Source: Prosopocoilus inquinatus (Eukaryota; Arthropoda; Insecta; Coleoptera; Lucanidae). From it: a stretch of 64,000 bases of DNA. The notes beneath the pieces are model-generated. The model did no database searches. It was not told the origin of the DNA and was given only the letters and a program-made list of their open reading frames with translations. The stretch covers positions 14,280,501 through 14,344,500 of the forward strand of contig CM069877.1 of the NCBI GenBank assembly GCA_036172665.1. The letters are read 5' to 3'. Shown one piece after another: positions 20,287 to 32,105 of the stretch (positions are counted from its first letter, which is position 1; the number at the start of each line of letters is the position of its first letter). Made by a program: the position numbers and the translations under genes.

Positions 20287-20615
20287 CAGTCGGGCCGCCG
20301 AAGAAACGGAGTAATAAAACTGCGTGATATACACGTGATTGCTGTTTCTGTGAGCTAAGTGCCAACAGATTTACACTAGCCTACAGTGTCGGTCACTCTG
20401 CAGAGTAACAACGTGGTCATATTTCCAGTAGTTCGTATTTTTCCTATTTTTAACAAATTGGCGTCATTATTAATCAGTCTTTCTTAAGACTTAATTTAAT
20501 ATTTGAATAAAATAGTGGTAAGTGATAATTTCTGGTGTTTGATGTAAATACGGTTTTCCGTGACTGTGTCACAAGAGCAGCGCGTGATCACTCCGTTTCT
20601 TCGGCGGCCCGACTA
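20287..20615. mobile_element. 329-bp TA-target MITE (Tc1/mariner type)
   Basis: Inverted ends of 25 bp, identical except at the outermost base, begin (C/T)AGTCGGGCCGCCGAAGAA. TA duplicates sit outside both ends (20285-20286 and 20616-20617). End type, TA target and short length without coding fit a non-autonomous Tc1/mariner-like element. Confidence 0.8.
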
Positions 20616-20639
20616 TAACTGTGTAAAACTGTAAGGATT

Positions 20640-21686
20640 CGAATTTATCAGTACTCATAAATAAAATAAATTAGAAGTAAAATGACTTGACTACGCGTCG
20701 ACGCTTCGGAAAGCAGCGAGCTTGCATTTTACAAGATAAACAATATTGCAGTTAATTATGCTATCGATGGGAATTTTCCATGCGTTTGCAGTGCAATTGC
20801 ATGATGTGCCCCACTATCGTGGAAATCATGTTATTGCATATTTTCTTGAGATGTCTTGTTAAGTAAAAGCATTTACCTGAAGACAAAAGAAAGAAGCCTT
20901 TAAAAATGCAGAGCACTTGCAAGGTCAGCCTTGAAGAATAGCGTCGTGTTATTGTATTTTTATTTGAGATGTCTTCATAAGTAAACTGAAGCATTTATCT
21001 AAAGACAAAAAAGACTAAAATTAAAAACAGAACAAATTTCGACAATTCTGAAAGTATAAGCAGACGCCGTTCGAGCAAACCGAAAAACGCAGTAAAAATT
21101 GATTTCTGGTTACTTTTCATGCTCAAATGTTTCAAATAAAAATACCGAATGTTAAAATATAAAATGTATTCAAATGAAAACGTGAAATTTTGTTTCCAAA
21201 AAAAATTAAACTTTACAATTATAAAAGGGATGGTTTATAATCGCATTTCCTTTGATTAGGGCAAACTGAAATAATAAGCTGGAATATGTTTTGGAGAAAA
21301 GGATGAATAATAAATCTCTACTGAGCAGCGATCTACAATCTACATGAAGTACTTTCCTTCCCCCACTGTGTCTTTGTGACATAAAAACGAGAAAATTACA
21401 GTTTCACAGACAGCAGCTGCCGATTATACAAACGAATGCCTATTTTAGGTCCACGCCATCTCCACTGAGCTTAGTTGATACGTTACAACGAACCATTTTT
21501 ATCTACATATTTTTTTAGGGGTAGGAAAAGTAGCGAGCTTGCATTTCGCACTTGCAAGGTCAGTCTTGAAGAATAACGTCGTGTTATTGTATGTTTGTTT
21601 GAGATGTTTTCATATCTAAAAGCATTTATCCGAAGACAAAAGAGACTAAGCCGAAGAAAGAACAAGTTTCGACAATTCTGAAAATA
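20640..21686 (+). mobile_element. Gypsy LTR-family DNA, copy b
   Basis: Matches 33,880-34,956 almost throughout, in the same orientation: landmarks are GCGAGCTTGCATTT, CACTTGCAAGGTCAG, GCAGACGCCGTTCGAGCAAA and TTTTTTTAGGGGTAG. The GACGCCGTTCGAGCAA block also occurs in the LTR copies near 8570, 16,830, 22,920 and 40,520, which ties it to the gypsy LTR family. It ends at a TA, where a fragment of the palindromic element is inserted. Confidence 0.65.
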
Positions 21687-22073
21687 CCGGGTGTCTCAAG
21701 ATCAGCGGCGACCGGCGGTATATAGCTAACCGTAATACCTACACCTTCGAGAGAAAAGAAATATAGTCAAAGTGACCGAGACAAATTCAAAGAAAATATT
21801 TTTAACTATCTGAGTTATCTGAGCGCTTCTCGAGTTATTATCAAATATATTTGTTAATTGACGATATTAGCAGAAGGAGAAAGTTTAAACAAATGCAATC
21901 GAATAATACTTTTAATTCTAAGGTTAAATAATGCCTATAATAGTTTTTATTAATGTTAGTACATTATTTAGAAGCATTTAAATGTTGTTGGGAAAAGAGA
22001 ATATTTAAACACAAAAATACAACTACAAATAGAGAAACATGAATAATTCAAACACTAAACAAAAGCAATGTAC
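21687..22073 (+). mobile_element. Fragment of the 2-kb palindromic element
   Basis: Begins TA then CCGGGTGTCTCAAGAT, as do 34,957 and 62,885. Compared with those copies it lacks ~430 bp (junction near 21,826) and stops at TGTACA near 22,073 before the centre of the palindrome. It sits at the same place in the LTR-family host sequence (after GACAATTCTGAAAATA) as the copy at 34,957. Confidence 0.75.
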
Positions 22074-22430
22074 AGGGTGTCCCATTTCCGATGACATTCT
22101 ATAGGTATCTCCGTTAATAATGGAAATATAAAAAAAAATTAAGCACTAAGCACTATTTCTTACTGTTTTCGTGGTACAGCCGAAAAACGAAAAATTCACC
22201 AAATCTTCAAATGCAAATAACTTTTTTATTTTCAAAGATATTAAAAAATGATAATTACACTTTTTATCCGACTTTTAACGTAGATCATGGTTTCTTAAAT
22301 AAATTACATGAGAAGTTCATAATAGTCGAGATACGAATCCGACCTTTGGTTTTTTAAATGGAAGTGATAGTTGGCTTTGACATCGTTAAAAAGAATATTT
22401 TTCAAGATTTTATGTTACAAGGAGCCTCCT
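22074..22430 (+). mobile_element. Another TE fragment with a CAGGGTGTCCC end
   Basis: Directly after a TA the sequence turns to CAGGGTGTCCCATTTCCGAT, an end typical of many insect DNA transposons. I find no matching inverted end on the right (about 22,430), so it is 3'-truncated. No coding capacity. Confidence 0.4.
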
Positions 22431-24422
22431 TTAACTACACATTTTTTTAGGGGTAGCAAAAGTCGAGTATTGTCTGCGAGCTTGCATTTCGCAAAATAAG
22501 TAATACTGTAGTTAATTATGCAATCGAAGAGAATTTCTATGCATTTGCATAATGTGCTCCACTACCATGGAAATCGGGTGGGAAGAATCCTTTAAACTTA
22601 AAAAAAGTGCTGCCGGCATCTAAAGGAGGGAAGTTTCTGAAGTTACAGGGTTCCTGATTTGGCTGAATGCTAACACATACATTGTTTTCGTTGATTTCAT
22701 TTTTAACTTTTCCTCAGTTTATAATTATTTTCGCGAGTGAAGAAACAACTCTTCACAGTCATGATTTCTAGTTTATGGTAAACGTAATCGAATATTTTTT
22801 ACCTGAAGATTTCGTGTTTTGATTTGAAATAATTTCCTAAATAAGGCATTTATCTGAAGGCAAAAGAGACTAAAACCAAAGAGAGAAAGAGCGAACCAAT
22901 TTCGACACTACTGAAAATGTAAGTAGAGCAAACCGTGGAAAACGAAGTAGAAATCTATTTCTGGTTTCCTTCCGAAAACCAGAACGCTACTAACGAGGAA
23001 AATCGAGGTCCAACTTTGTACGAGTAGTTAATGGAATTGGAGACAAAAGGCGATGAAAAGTGTGTTATTTCGTGTTCTAACTTGGTTGAAGTAACTTCAC
23101 TTGTTCACTTTTATTCTGTCAACTTTCAACTTCCGTCCACGCGCTGTTATGGACCCAGATTGCTTCAGCTGCGAGACACGGTATGTTACCTAAATCCGTC
23201 AATTTCTGTGATAGTTTTTTTTTGTGCCACATTCGATCAGAAATTCTGCTCTTTGGAAACCTAACGCTCTTTGATTATTTATATTGGCTTTTAATTTATT
23301 TGCTGCTTCTACTAAGCGAGTACACTCTCTATTTTACCCGCGTCACCGTGGTCCCGACAAGGAAGTTTATTTACTCGAAGCTGAATCTCGAACAGAGTTC
23401 ACGCTTCGTGTCTCCTCTGGAAGGCTGTTGTCATATTCCAAAGAGGACTCTCGAAGGAGCTTCGGGATTTAACGGTCGACTACCACTGGGGGTTCTGTCG
23501 TATAAGGTAACCATTTACATTTTTCTTTTTTTTTTCACTTCCGTTGATCGTCGCAACATACATCCGGACTCGTCGTCTCGCAGAATAACTTTTGTCCTTT
23601 CAACTTACGTCTATGCGACTTTGGTTGCCCAGTTTATGTCTCATCCTTGCGTCAGACAATTTAATTCAATCAATTCTATTTTTTTATTAAAGTCACTAAA
23701 TAATTTTGCTTAATAACAATTGTCAATGGTAATTTTACTTCTTTCGTTAACGCTTGAGTCAATTCAGTTATGAGATTTTTCCTGTTACATTGGTTATTGT
23801 GAGACAAAAGGAGATTTCCTAACGTACACACCATTTTGTATTTTGAAATATTTGAGATCAATTGATGAAATACTTAGGGCCAAACCTTAACGTTAAAATC
23901 TTTCATTATGCTTTGACAGCAAGCATGGCCGCCTTGCATGGGGGACTCATTAGGAGCAAATCCCGCTTCAATTTGTCTATCCTACTGCAATGTTAGGTCA
24001 AAAAGCGATAGTAAGATGTCGCTATTTTATATGTTCTTAACGTTAACGTTTTATTTGTTGCTTTTTGCCGTAAATTTTTTATTTCGTCATTAAATTGACT
24101 TGGATACATTCCGCCATTTTTAAACTGGAATTAATTTTGGGTTGGAATTATAATCGATACCGTGGCCTGTATCCTTCAGTTGGCGCTTCCCGGTTAATTA
24201 TTTTTAAATATTCTGCTTTCTTGTGGATTTCCTCTTTTACTTCACGCCCTCTCCGACTATAAAATGCTGCGTTGGTATCACGCTGTGTCCCTCGATCACG
24301 TCAACAATTTAAGTACTGGGAATCCCGTGTCCGCAGGTAAGAACTACCCTGCCTCTCTCTATGTACACATGTTAAGATCGTTTATTTACTTGATGTAACA
24401 ATTTGGATCACTTGATGTAGCA
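22431..24422 (+). mobile_element. Gypsy LTR-family DNA, best-preserved 3' end
   Basis: Runs from the TTTTTTTAGGGGTAG block through the GTAAGTAGAGCAAACCGTGG and GGAGACAAAAGGCGATGAAA blocks to CTTGATGTAGCA, which abuts ATT and then TGGCGCCC. The part after 23,283 is collinear with 4,500-5,972. A 140-bp family A insertion (23,896-24,035) lies inside. Open frames here (for example 23,183-23,713) are leucine/serine-rich and have no domain; I do not call genes. Confidence 0.7.
23896..24035 (+). repeat. Solo family A element with 10-bp target repeat
   Basis: A 140-bp copy of the sequence that forms the right end of the foldback-like repeat at 1815-2503 (CTTTGACAGCAAGCATGGCC ... TAAGATGTCGCTATTTTA). 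It is flanked by CTTAACGTTA at 23,886-23,895 and 24,036-24,045. The paralogous LTR at 5,622-5,634 has the uninterrupted site CTTTAACGTTAACG, so the insertion boundaries can be read directly. Confidence 0.85.
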
Positions 24423-24440
24423 ATTTGGCGCCCAATGGGA
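24423..24440 (+). other. Gypsy primer binding site
   Basis: ATTTGGCGCCCAATGGG follows the LTR end ...GATGTAGCA. TGGCGCCC is the usual 3'-terminal tRNA complement (lysine-type) used by many gypsy elements for minus-strand priming. Confidence 0.7.
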
Positions 24441-25827
24441 AATAGCGTTTCACTAAGTTTCCATGCCATCTCACCAAGTGGTCACAATTAGGAAACGAAT
24501 TTTTTTTCCTCACATTTTGAACCTAGAATTCTGACTTCGCTTCGGGGGATCTATTCATAAATTTTGCGCGACAGGTAATGCAGCAAAAAATGCTTGTTAT
24601 CTTTATTTATGTCCGCTGGTAGCACTGTTTAAGACATCAATGCGTGACAGCTGATTCGTAGAATTTTTTAATTGAATTAGAATCTGGGGGACTGTAAGGG
24701 GTGGCCCTAAAACCTACCTGTCAGAGTCAATAACAAAGTACAGCAGAAAATGACTCCTATGCCTGGGCCAGCTCAGTGGAGATGGGGGTGGGTCTAGATA
24801 ATAAATCAAAGCTCCGAGGCAAACTTTTTGATAATAAAACAAAAGTAACTACGGTAGTCGATAATAAGGGCCTGACAAGAAATGTGGGATAGAGGATTAA
24901 ATCAAGATCCGATATTTTCCGAGTAAGTTTTTCAAAACAAAATATCGGAAAATGAAAGGGGGACGTCAGGGGTGGAGGCAGAAAACAACATAAATACGAA
25001 CCTAATACGGGGTGTGCGTGAAATAAATGAATGTTCGGAACACAACAATTCTCTCCTCGCCTCAATTTCCTGTTAAGTCAAGCGGACTCGAACGGATATA
25101 CATTATTCAGCGACATAATTTATACTTTTATATGGAACCAGAATTGCTCACTTATCTTGTATTGTGTTTTCTCAGGCGGAAGGTGTCATCGCTGTCGCGC
25201 GCGGCGCTCGTTGTCGGCCATTAGGGACGAACATCTTAATGCGTTTTCCGCTCATCGATTAACAATTACCAAAAAAATAAAATGCAATAAATTAAAAAAA
25301 TATATAGGGGAGATTGAGTGGGAAAGGTGGAGGGTATTTAAAGCGAGCGCGAGCCCCTCTCCCTTTTTTTTCTGCTCTTGATGGGTATTTAACACCGCTC
25401 CACGGTGACATGCAATGGTGCAGTTATCCTCACTCATAGAAAGTATATGGCCCATGCGTTTGTTTTAGTGCCATTACTGTAATCTAGATTGTTTAATGCT
25501 GCGCTCTCTTTTATATGGTTTATATCGGCGTCGGCATGGCGTTTTGATGGCTTACTTAATCGGGAAATATTGCGGTTTGTACGTTTATGGCAAGTTATGT
25601 CTCTTCCAAGGTGATTGTTGTGGTTTCGTTCTCTCAAAGAAATGAACCTGTTCTTCTGAACTGCAAGAAAAAGTAACGCTTAATTCGGTCATTCGATGGC
25701 CTCGATTAATTCGATGGCCTCGATTAAATTAACAAGCTTGCGTCTGTTAAAAATACAAATTTGTTAAGGGAACCCTCAGAATAACTGTAGCGTTGGAACT
25801 TGTTCTGATTGTAATGATTTTGTGTCT
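24441..25827. other. Spacer with one copy of dispersed repeat B
   Basis: 24,690-24,790 carries repeat B (TGTAAGGGGTGGCCC...CAGAGTCAATAA...AGCTCAGTGGAGATGG), also present near 43,375, 44,710 and 45,450. The rest, including a purine-rich patch at 25,310-25,380, shows no gene. Open stretches at 24,757-25,065 and 25,031-25,381 overlap on opposite strands without domain signal. Confidence 0.5.
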
Positions 25828-26058
25828 TGGCCAAATAAATTGCTTTTAAATTGAGTTTAATTTATAAATAACAGACACGCAATAACAATTTTTCTCATCT
25901 AAATCGAACAACGAAAAGTCACACATTTCATTTTTTGATTTTTGTTGTTTCGTTTGGTTTTTGTTTTGTCTTATTATAATCTGCTTAAGACTTGTCCGAC
26001 ACATGAAATGTATGTTGTTTACGGACCAATAAACTATTATTATTATTATTATTATTAC
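25828..26058 (+). mobile_element. 3' end of a LINE with (TAT)n tail
   Basis: GGACCAATAAAC followed by about eight TAT units (26,034-26,057) repeats the pattern at the end of LINE 1 (GAAATAAACGC plus TAT units). No coding part remains; the 5' limit is uncertain. Confidence 0.5.
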
Positions 26059-27255
26059 ACACGAACAGACACGCAAGAAGGATTTTTTTCACTTGAATCG
26101 TTTTCAGGCTTTCTTTTTTAATTATAATTCATTTCATTCTATTTTTACGATATTTCACATCTACGTACATTGACCAAGATGAATAAATAATGATTGATTG
26201 ATTGATTGACTGACATCGGACCAACGTCGCCAGGTTGAGTTTCAGAACCGGAACAATCCGCAACAAAGAAAAAGTATAAACAGAAACAGAACAAGAACCT
26301 TTTAAGTTCAGACAATTAGAAACAATAAAAAATTAAGAGACTTCTTGACAGTCGAGAAAAAGTAAAATTAAAATTTCTAACGGGAGTTACTATTATCATA
26401 GAAAAATAAACACATGATAACACGAAACGAATTTTAGATTTAGAATTTTCTTTAAAAAATAGTTGAAGACGTATCGGTAATTCGAAATTCCCAAGGAAAA
26501 CAAATAAACAAAGACAAATTACAATCATGTTATACCTGGTGTTCATGAAAAAAGTGCAGAATTTTAAACGTGTAATACATCACCATAAATGGGAACGATT
26601 GAACTTACATGTCCTAAATAAAAGATTTACATATTTCGAGAAAAGCGCACTTGAAAATCGGGCAAGAAATAATTGTACGTCTATGACTTTGAAGTAGATC
26701 AAGAAAATGAAATTTGATTGGAATAAAAAACAGAAGTGTAATCGAGCAGTGACCTTTGCCGAAGTCGAGAGGCCAATAAAAGCGTTGTTTTTAATATCGC
26801 AATAAGTCGTATAACAGCCGAGCGAAAGAATTTGCTTCATTTCTTTATGATTCTGACACACAATTTATTGCTCCGTATTCTGGGATTCTGGGATCAACAG
26901 TTTAGTTTGTGAAAAATGAGTTAAAGTTAAGTAAAATACTTATTAAAATGCCGAAATTCACCAACGGCGAAAGAACAGCATTTCAGAGGAGTGTTCATAA
27001 TGCCGTCGACAGTATTTGCGCTCATTCTAACATGCCCATGAACACAAGGATTACTTTTTCGCCAAGCTCGTTTGTGTGTTGCTAATAATGTTCCCGCTAT
27101 GTTTATTGTCTGCGATCATAGAAGCAAGTTCCATAAGTTTTTTTTTTGTCATTTTATGAGCACCGAATGAGGGACGGATAAAAGATTTTCTTTTGTATTT
27201 GTTCGTGTTGTTTGTGCTGTCGGCGTAGTGTGGTGAAGATTTTTGCATTTGTTTT
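26059..27255. other. Spacer, AT-rich
   Basis: Contains a small dispersed repeat (ACGAACAGACACGCAAGAAG, 26,060) and a short (TGAT)n run at 26,191-26,209. No gene recognised. Confidence 0.5.
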
Positions 27256-27985
27256 GCAAACACCCTGTATAGAAAAGAAAACTTTAAAAAGAAAAAAAAA
27301 CAAGAAAAAGTGATAATCGAAAAAACAAGAAAAAAATAAATAAACGACAAAAAATACAAACCAAATTATAATTATCTAATATCCGAAAAAATGAAAAACA
27401 AAACAAAAATATAAAAATGGAAAAAGTTTTTGAAAACGTAAAAATAAAAGTTCCTGACCAGAGTAAAAATAAAAAAAAAGACAATCAAGCAAATTTATTT
27501 TGCAAACACCGTGTATGGAAAAGAAAACTTTAAAAAGAAAAAAAAAAACAAGAAAAAGTGATAAGCGAAAAAACAAAAAAAATTAAATAAGTGACAAAAA
27601 AAGTACAAACTAAATTATAATCATCTAATATCCGACAAAATGAAAAACAAAACAAAAATATAAAAATGGAAAAAGTTTTTGAAAAAGTAAAAATAAAAGT
27701 TCCTGACCAGAGTAAAAATAAAAAAAAAGACAATCAAGCAAATTTATTTTGCAAACACCGTGTATAGAAAAGAAAACTTTAAAAAGAAAAAAAAAACAAG
27801 AAAAAGTGATAAGCGAAAAAACAAAAAAAATTAAATAAGTGACAAAAAAAGTACAAACTAAATTATAATTATCTAATATCCGACAAAATGAAAAACAAAA
27901 CAAAAATATAAAAATGGAAAAAGTTTTTGAAAACGTAAAAATAAAAGTTCCTGACCAGAACAAAAATAAAAAAAAAAACAATCGT
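27256..27985. repeat. A-rich tandem repeat, three copies of 246-249 bp
   Basis: Units start GCAAACACC(C/G)TGTAT at 27,256, 27,502 and 27,751 and are nearly identical, with the shared block AAAGTTCCTGACCAGA. The + strand is strongly A-rich. The phenylalanine-rich minus-strand open frames here are by-products of the composition. The first unit begins with ACACCCTGTATAG, and a MITE end (CAGGGTGTTTTG) follows the array at 28,057. Confidence 0.9.
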
Positions 27986-28054
27986 TAGAAAAAAATAAAT
28001 AATAATACCAAACAAACTTGACTAAAATATTTCTTTAGTGTGCAGTTAACAATA

Positions 28055-28426
28055 CACAGGGTGTTTTGAAATAGCTAGAACAAAAAAAGACGGTAGCATC
28101 TGGAAGTCCTAAAAAATCCAAAAAACGCATTTTTAAAATTTTTTTATTAAGTTTATTTTATTTTTTATTTGTCTTTTCCATAAAATAACACCATATCCAT
28201 CAGCTGATTATTTGTGTAAGCGGCATTCAATTCGCTATTAACAATGTACGGATTTGTAACTGTTTGTTATCTTAATTCAGTGGCGCAACAACAATTTTGA
28301 CCAATTTTTTAGGATTTTTTTCTCGAAAACTAAAGGACTTTTATTAGAATTATTCTTGTCGGTGACTTCAACGTACCATCAATAACTACCAATTCTTTCT
28401 TGTACTAGCAATTTTCAAACACCCGG
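28055..28426. mobile_element. 372-bp TA-target MITE
   Basis: Left end CACAGGGTGTTTTGAAATAG and right inverted end CCGGGTGTTTGAAAATTGC share the GGGTGTTT core and a following GAAA-(A/T)-(T/A)-GCTAG. TA lies outside both ends (28,053-28,054; 28,427-28,428). No coding capacity. Confidence 0.65.
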
Positions 28427-28428
28427 TA

Positions 28429-29243
28429 TGTACATTCAAGAAACAAACAAAGACGAATCACAATTGTAATATTTACGAAAACTATAGGTAAATAGCGTTA
28501 TCTTTCATATTATTTACGACATGAAAATTACAAAAAAAAATAAATAAATAAATAAACAATAAAAGAAAACAAAAAGGACGCATTCTTTGATTCGCGAAAC
28601 AAGAGAATTGATTATTTAATAAAAAAAAACATAAGTGACAAAAAAAAGAAATTATTTAATTAAAAAATAAAATAAAATAAAGAATAATCCAGAAACTCAA
28701 TTCAAGCGACCAGAGTAAGAAAAACAAATGACGATCGTTATGAAAAAAATAAAAATCTCAAATGAACAAAGATAGTTAACAATTCACATTCAGGACGTAG
28801 TGGAAACTCCAATTCTAAAAAAAAAGAAACAGGCAAACAAAAAACGTAAATCATGTTACATATTTAGGAAACGATTTTTTTTTTAAACAAGCAAAAAACA
28901 AAGCACGATTGTAAATGATTCGTGAAAAAAAAAAACAAAAATAAAAACAGAAAAAGGAAAATTTCCTTTTCTTTCGGAAAAACGTAATTGAAAATTGAGA
29001 AAAAGATTTGTAACAGCAACTTGTGGAAAAATATGTGATTCAGATCTCTAGTTATTATGGTGAGATTAAAAATGGAAAATTGAGAAAGAAATCCTAAGCT
29101 AAGTTTATATGCATTCCGGATACGCGGAATATTTACTGCGAATTGTTTTTGAGTGGTTGTTTTTTTTTTGAAAGAGCCAATCAGAAACTGTTCCCCAATA
29201 AATATTTTGCGTATCTGGATACATCTGAACCTGCCTTTAGAAC
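28429..29243. other. A-rich low-complexity spacer
   Basis: Long runs of A and AAAT/AAAC units on the + strand, similar in flavour to the tandem repeat at 27.3-28.0 kb but without clear periodicity. No gene. Confidence 0.6.
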
Positions 29244-30728
29244 CAGGGTTAACTGTTTTTTATTAAAACAAAACTTTTGTTTTAAACATTTTTTTGTTTA
29301 AAACATGTTTAAAATTGACCCTAAATTAAACATGTTTTAAGCAAAAAAAAAACAGCTGTTTAAAACAACTTTTAAATGTTTAAATTACCCTTACAGCTTA
29401 CATAAAAGGATATATATCATTATTATTATTTGATATTTGTTAAAAAGAAGAATTTACTCAAATTCGATCTCTAATTAAAAGAAAGATGAAAAGGTTGTAA
29501 TGTTAGATTATGTACCCTTTTAAAAATAATGTGTGTACTTTGATAAAAATTTGAATCATTTAAGGCAGAGCATGTTTTATTTAGGATCTACGGTCGCGAT
29601 TTTTTAAATGATTTTCAAGGAAAGTATGAAGTATTTGTTATCAACATTCGGAGAAAAACATTCCCAATGAAAACTAAAATCAAATACAATCCAAAGAAGT
29701 ATTTTTTAAATTACTTGATCGCATTAGAACTAAAATACATGTCTCGTGGTTTTCAATACTGGAAAACAAAAATTTCAAATATTTAAAAACATGTAGGATG
29801 TTCCATTTTAAATAACAAAGTTGATATTACTTCCCGTGAAACCAAAAGTCCAGTAGGTGTATGATTGAAATTTCACATTAAATTTTTGTTTAATTCATCG
29901 TTTTCAAATTTTAAACAAACCTTAAAATTCTAGAAGGGCGAATATACGGCCTCTAGGGACACACGGTAGAAATTCAATGAAGACAAATGAAACGATAACG
30001 TTATAAATACTTTAAACAGCGACATCCTACGATAACTTTTTGACCTAATATTGCATTAACATTGACAAATTCAAGCCAGTTTGCTACATAATAACTCATC
30101 CCGTAGCCCATAGTATGTACAGGGAAGCGGCGGAGACAGTATGTTTCAAAACTTAATGTAATAATAAAAGGTTAAATATTGAAATGGTTTTTTTAAAATT
30201 TTACAATATAAGTATTATTCTAGTGATCAGTAATAATTAATGAATTGATTATAATCAATCTAATGCAATTTAAATTTAGTTCAAATCAGAACTACAGTGT
30301 AGTCATCACGTCATCACCTCAGCCACGCATTGTCTACAATTATTAAAACAATTGATATGAGAACAAACTAAAGTTTAAATCTGTCAGTGAAATACAGACC
30401 CTAAACAATTAACTTCTGGTTACATAGTATTACGTTGCAAAAATAAAACACTTATAGCAAAAGTGTTCTTTTTTTAGCTTAAAACTAAAAAAATTAATTT
30501 ATAACATTAACAAAAAAAAAAGCATGTTTAAAACATAAAAATAAAGCACATATATCAAAAGTGTTCTTTTTTAGCTTAAAATGACAAAAAATGAATTTAA
30601 AACATTAGCAAAAAAAAAACATGTTTAAAACATTTTGTTTAAAAAAGATGGTATGTTTTTAATTCGGTGTTTTAAACATGTTTTAAACATTATGTTTTAA
30701 ATAGTTTGTTTTAAACTTTCCAACTCTG
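29244..30728. mobile_element. Possible non-autonomous hAT element, rich in TTTAAAC
   Basis: Left end CAGGGTTAACTG and right end AACTCTG (CAGAGTTGGAAAG on the other strand) fit the CAGxG-type ends of hAT elements. Both subterminal zones (29,270-29,390 and 30,500-30,715) are packed with the motif AAACATGTTT/TTTAAAC, as hAT elements often have subterminal transposase sites. The 8-bp flanks (TTTAGAAC and TAACATCA) do not match, so the call is tentative. A decayed family A copy lies inside at about 30,009-30,125 (minus). Confidence 0.4.
30009..30125 (-). repeat. Decayed family A copy
   Basis: ACAGCGACATCCTACGATAA and the following CTTTTTGACCTAATATTGCA correspond to the reverse complement of the 140-bp element at 23,896-24,035, at a visibly lower identity. 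Confidence 0.6.
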
Positions 30729-30807
30729 TAACATCAACTTGGCGACGTCGAAATATGTGATTCCGATCTATAGTCATTATGATTAGATTTACTCAAAGTA
30801 TGGCCGG

Positions 30808-30940
30808 TGTGTATGGCTCTTTGGTATTGCGGCAACGCTATTATTAACAATAGTTAAGCACGTTCCGCTCAGTCCGGTCCTTGGATGGGTGACCATTCTG
30901 GTGTAGTTACTACAGGGTCGGCTCGTTGATCGGCACCCTT
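30808..30940 (+). ncRNA. 5S-rRNA-like sequence (SINE or 5S pseudogene)
   Basis: The stretch AGTTAAGCACGTTCCGCTCA followed by GTCCGGTCCTTGGATGGGTG and ACC (30,852-30,893) corresponds to the internal control region of arthropod 5S rRNA (GTTAAGCA..., CTTGGATGGGTGACC). The 5' and 3' arms of 5S are not recognisable and do not pair, so this is not a working rRNA gene. A 5S-derived SINE or an old retro-pseudogene are the main options. Confidence 0.5.
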
Positions 30941-32105
30941 ACACCGAAAGGCAGACAAAGGTTATAGATTACACATAATCAAACAATTGTATTTATTACT
31001 TCATTTTCGTATAAGAAGATGAAACAGAGTTGTGTAATTCACGGCCAAAAAAAAATAAATAAAAGACAAATACGACAAGGGGAGAGGGAGCAAAACAAAA
31101 AGGCAAATTGATAATCCAAACTGAGTTCTTCACATCACAGCGCAAATTTTAGCTTCGCTTGAACCAAAAAAAATCGCACTTTACGAACCAGCGTCCATCA
31201 TTACGCCTCATTAAGAGGCAAATGGACGCGTCCCTCAAAACTCGAAATCCAGGTTAACATCGACGACGGTGTCGCCATTAATTTTTCACGGCGCGGCGGG
31301 TAAATTACAACAACACGGTCTTCTCTTCGCTGCCCATTTTCAGCGGCCATTAGGCGATAGAAATAGGGAGGGGGCGGGGGGGCGACCGCAGAGATGAAAT
31401 CGTGACGCGTCTTTTAGCTTAATGAAAATTGTTGCAGAATGGGTTTTGATCCTGTGGCTTTCATTAATCACACGTTGTGTACCTACCTATACACTGTGTG
31501 TTTTTTATTTTATTCTGCAACAAATTCCTATGTTGCATTTCAAAATAATCATATCAAAGCATTGTAAATCTAGGCAACCAACGTAACACTCATGGTTGTT
31601 TGCTTCATGTTTATTCTCAATCTGTCGTGATGAATATTTCATGTGACAGATATTACCACAGGATATTGCCGTGAAATCTGTGAGAAATTAAGTTATTTTT
31701 TAAAATTAAAATATCTGGCTGGTCGAGCTTATTGGCTAATGAGTGTCTGCAGGAAATATTATATTAAGATAGAAGTTCATCATAGAATGTGCTGGAACAC
31801 CACCTTGTTGATACCAGGGGCCTTCAACTTTTCTGTATTTGAGAAACTATTGGGGTAGGGAGAAGATTTAAATAAGAAATAACAATGTAAAGAGCCATTA
31901 ATAAAAAAAATTACCAATAAATGTGTTATTTATTATTCCCAATCAGACATTTACTGTTTCTCTTGAACTGCAGGTGAGTGCAATCTAGTAAGGATGCGTT
32001 TTCTTATGCTCAGTATCTTTTTAAAAATTGATTAAACATGAATTATCTTAAATTTGTATCGAAAGTTTTATTTCAGTGTATTCAGCTTTTAAATTGTTTG
32101 AATAA
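30941..32105. other. Spacer with a GC-rich island
   Basis: 31,180-31,440 is GC-rich and non-repetitive, with a G-run near 31,370-31,383. 31,640-31,860 holds an open stretch of 71 codons with no recognised domain. Nothing else supported. Confidence 0.5.

Noticed and set aside
27284..27981. Phenylalanine-rich minus-strand frames that look like membrane proteins
   Set aside because: They repeat with the A-rich tandem unit and have no start context or domain; a by-product of poly(A)-rich DNA.
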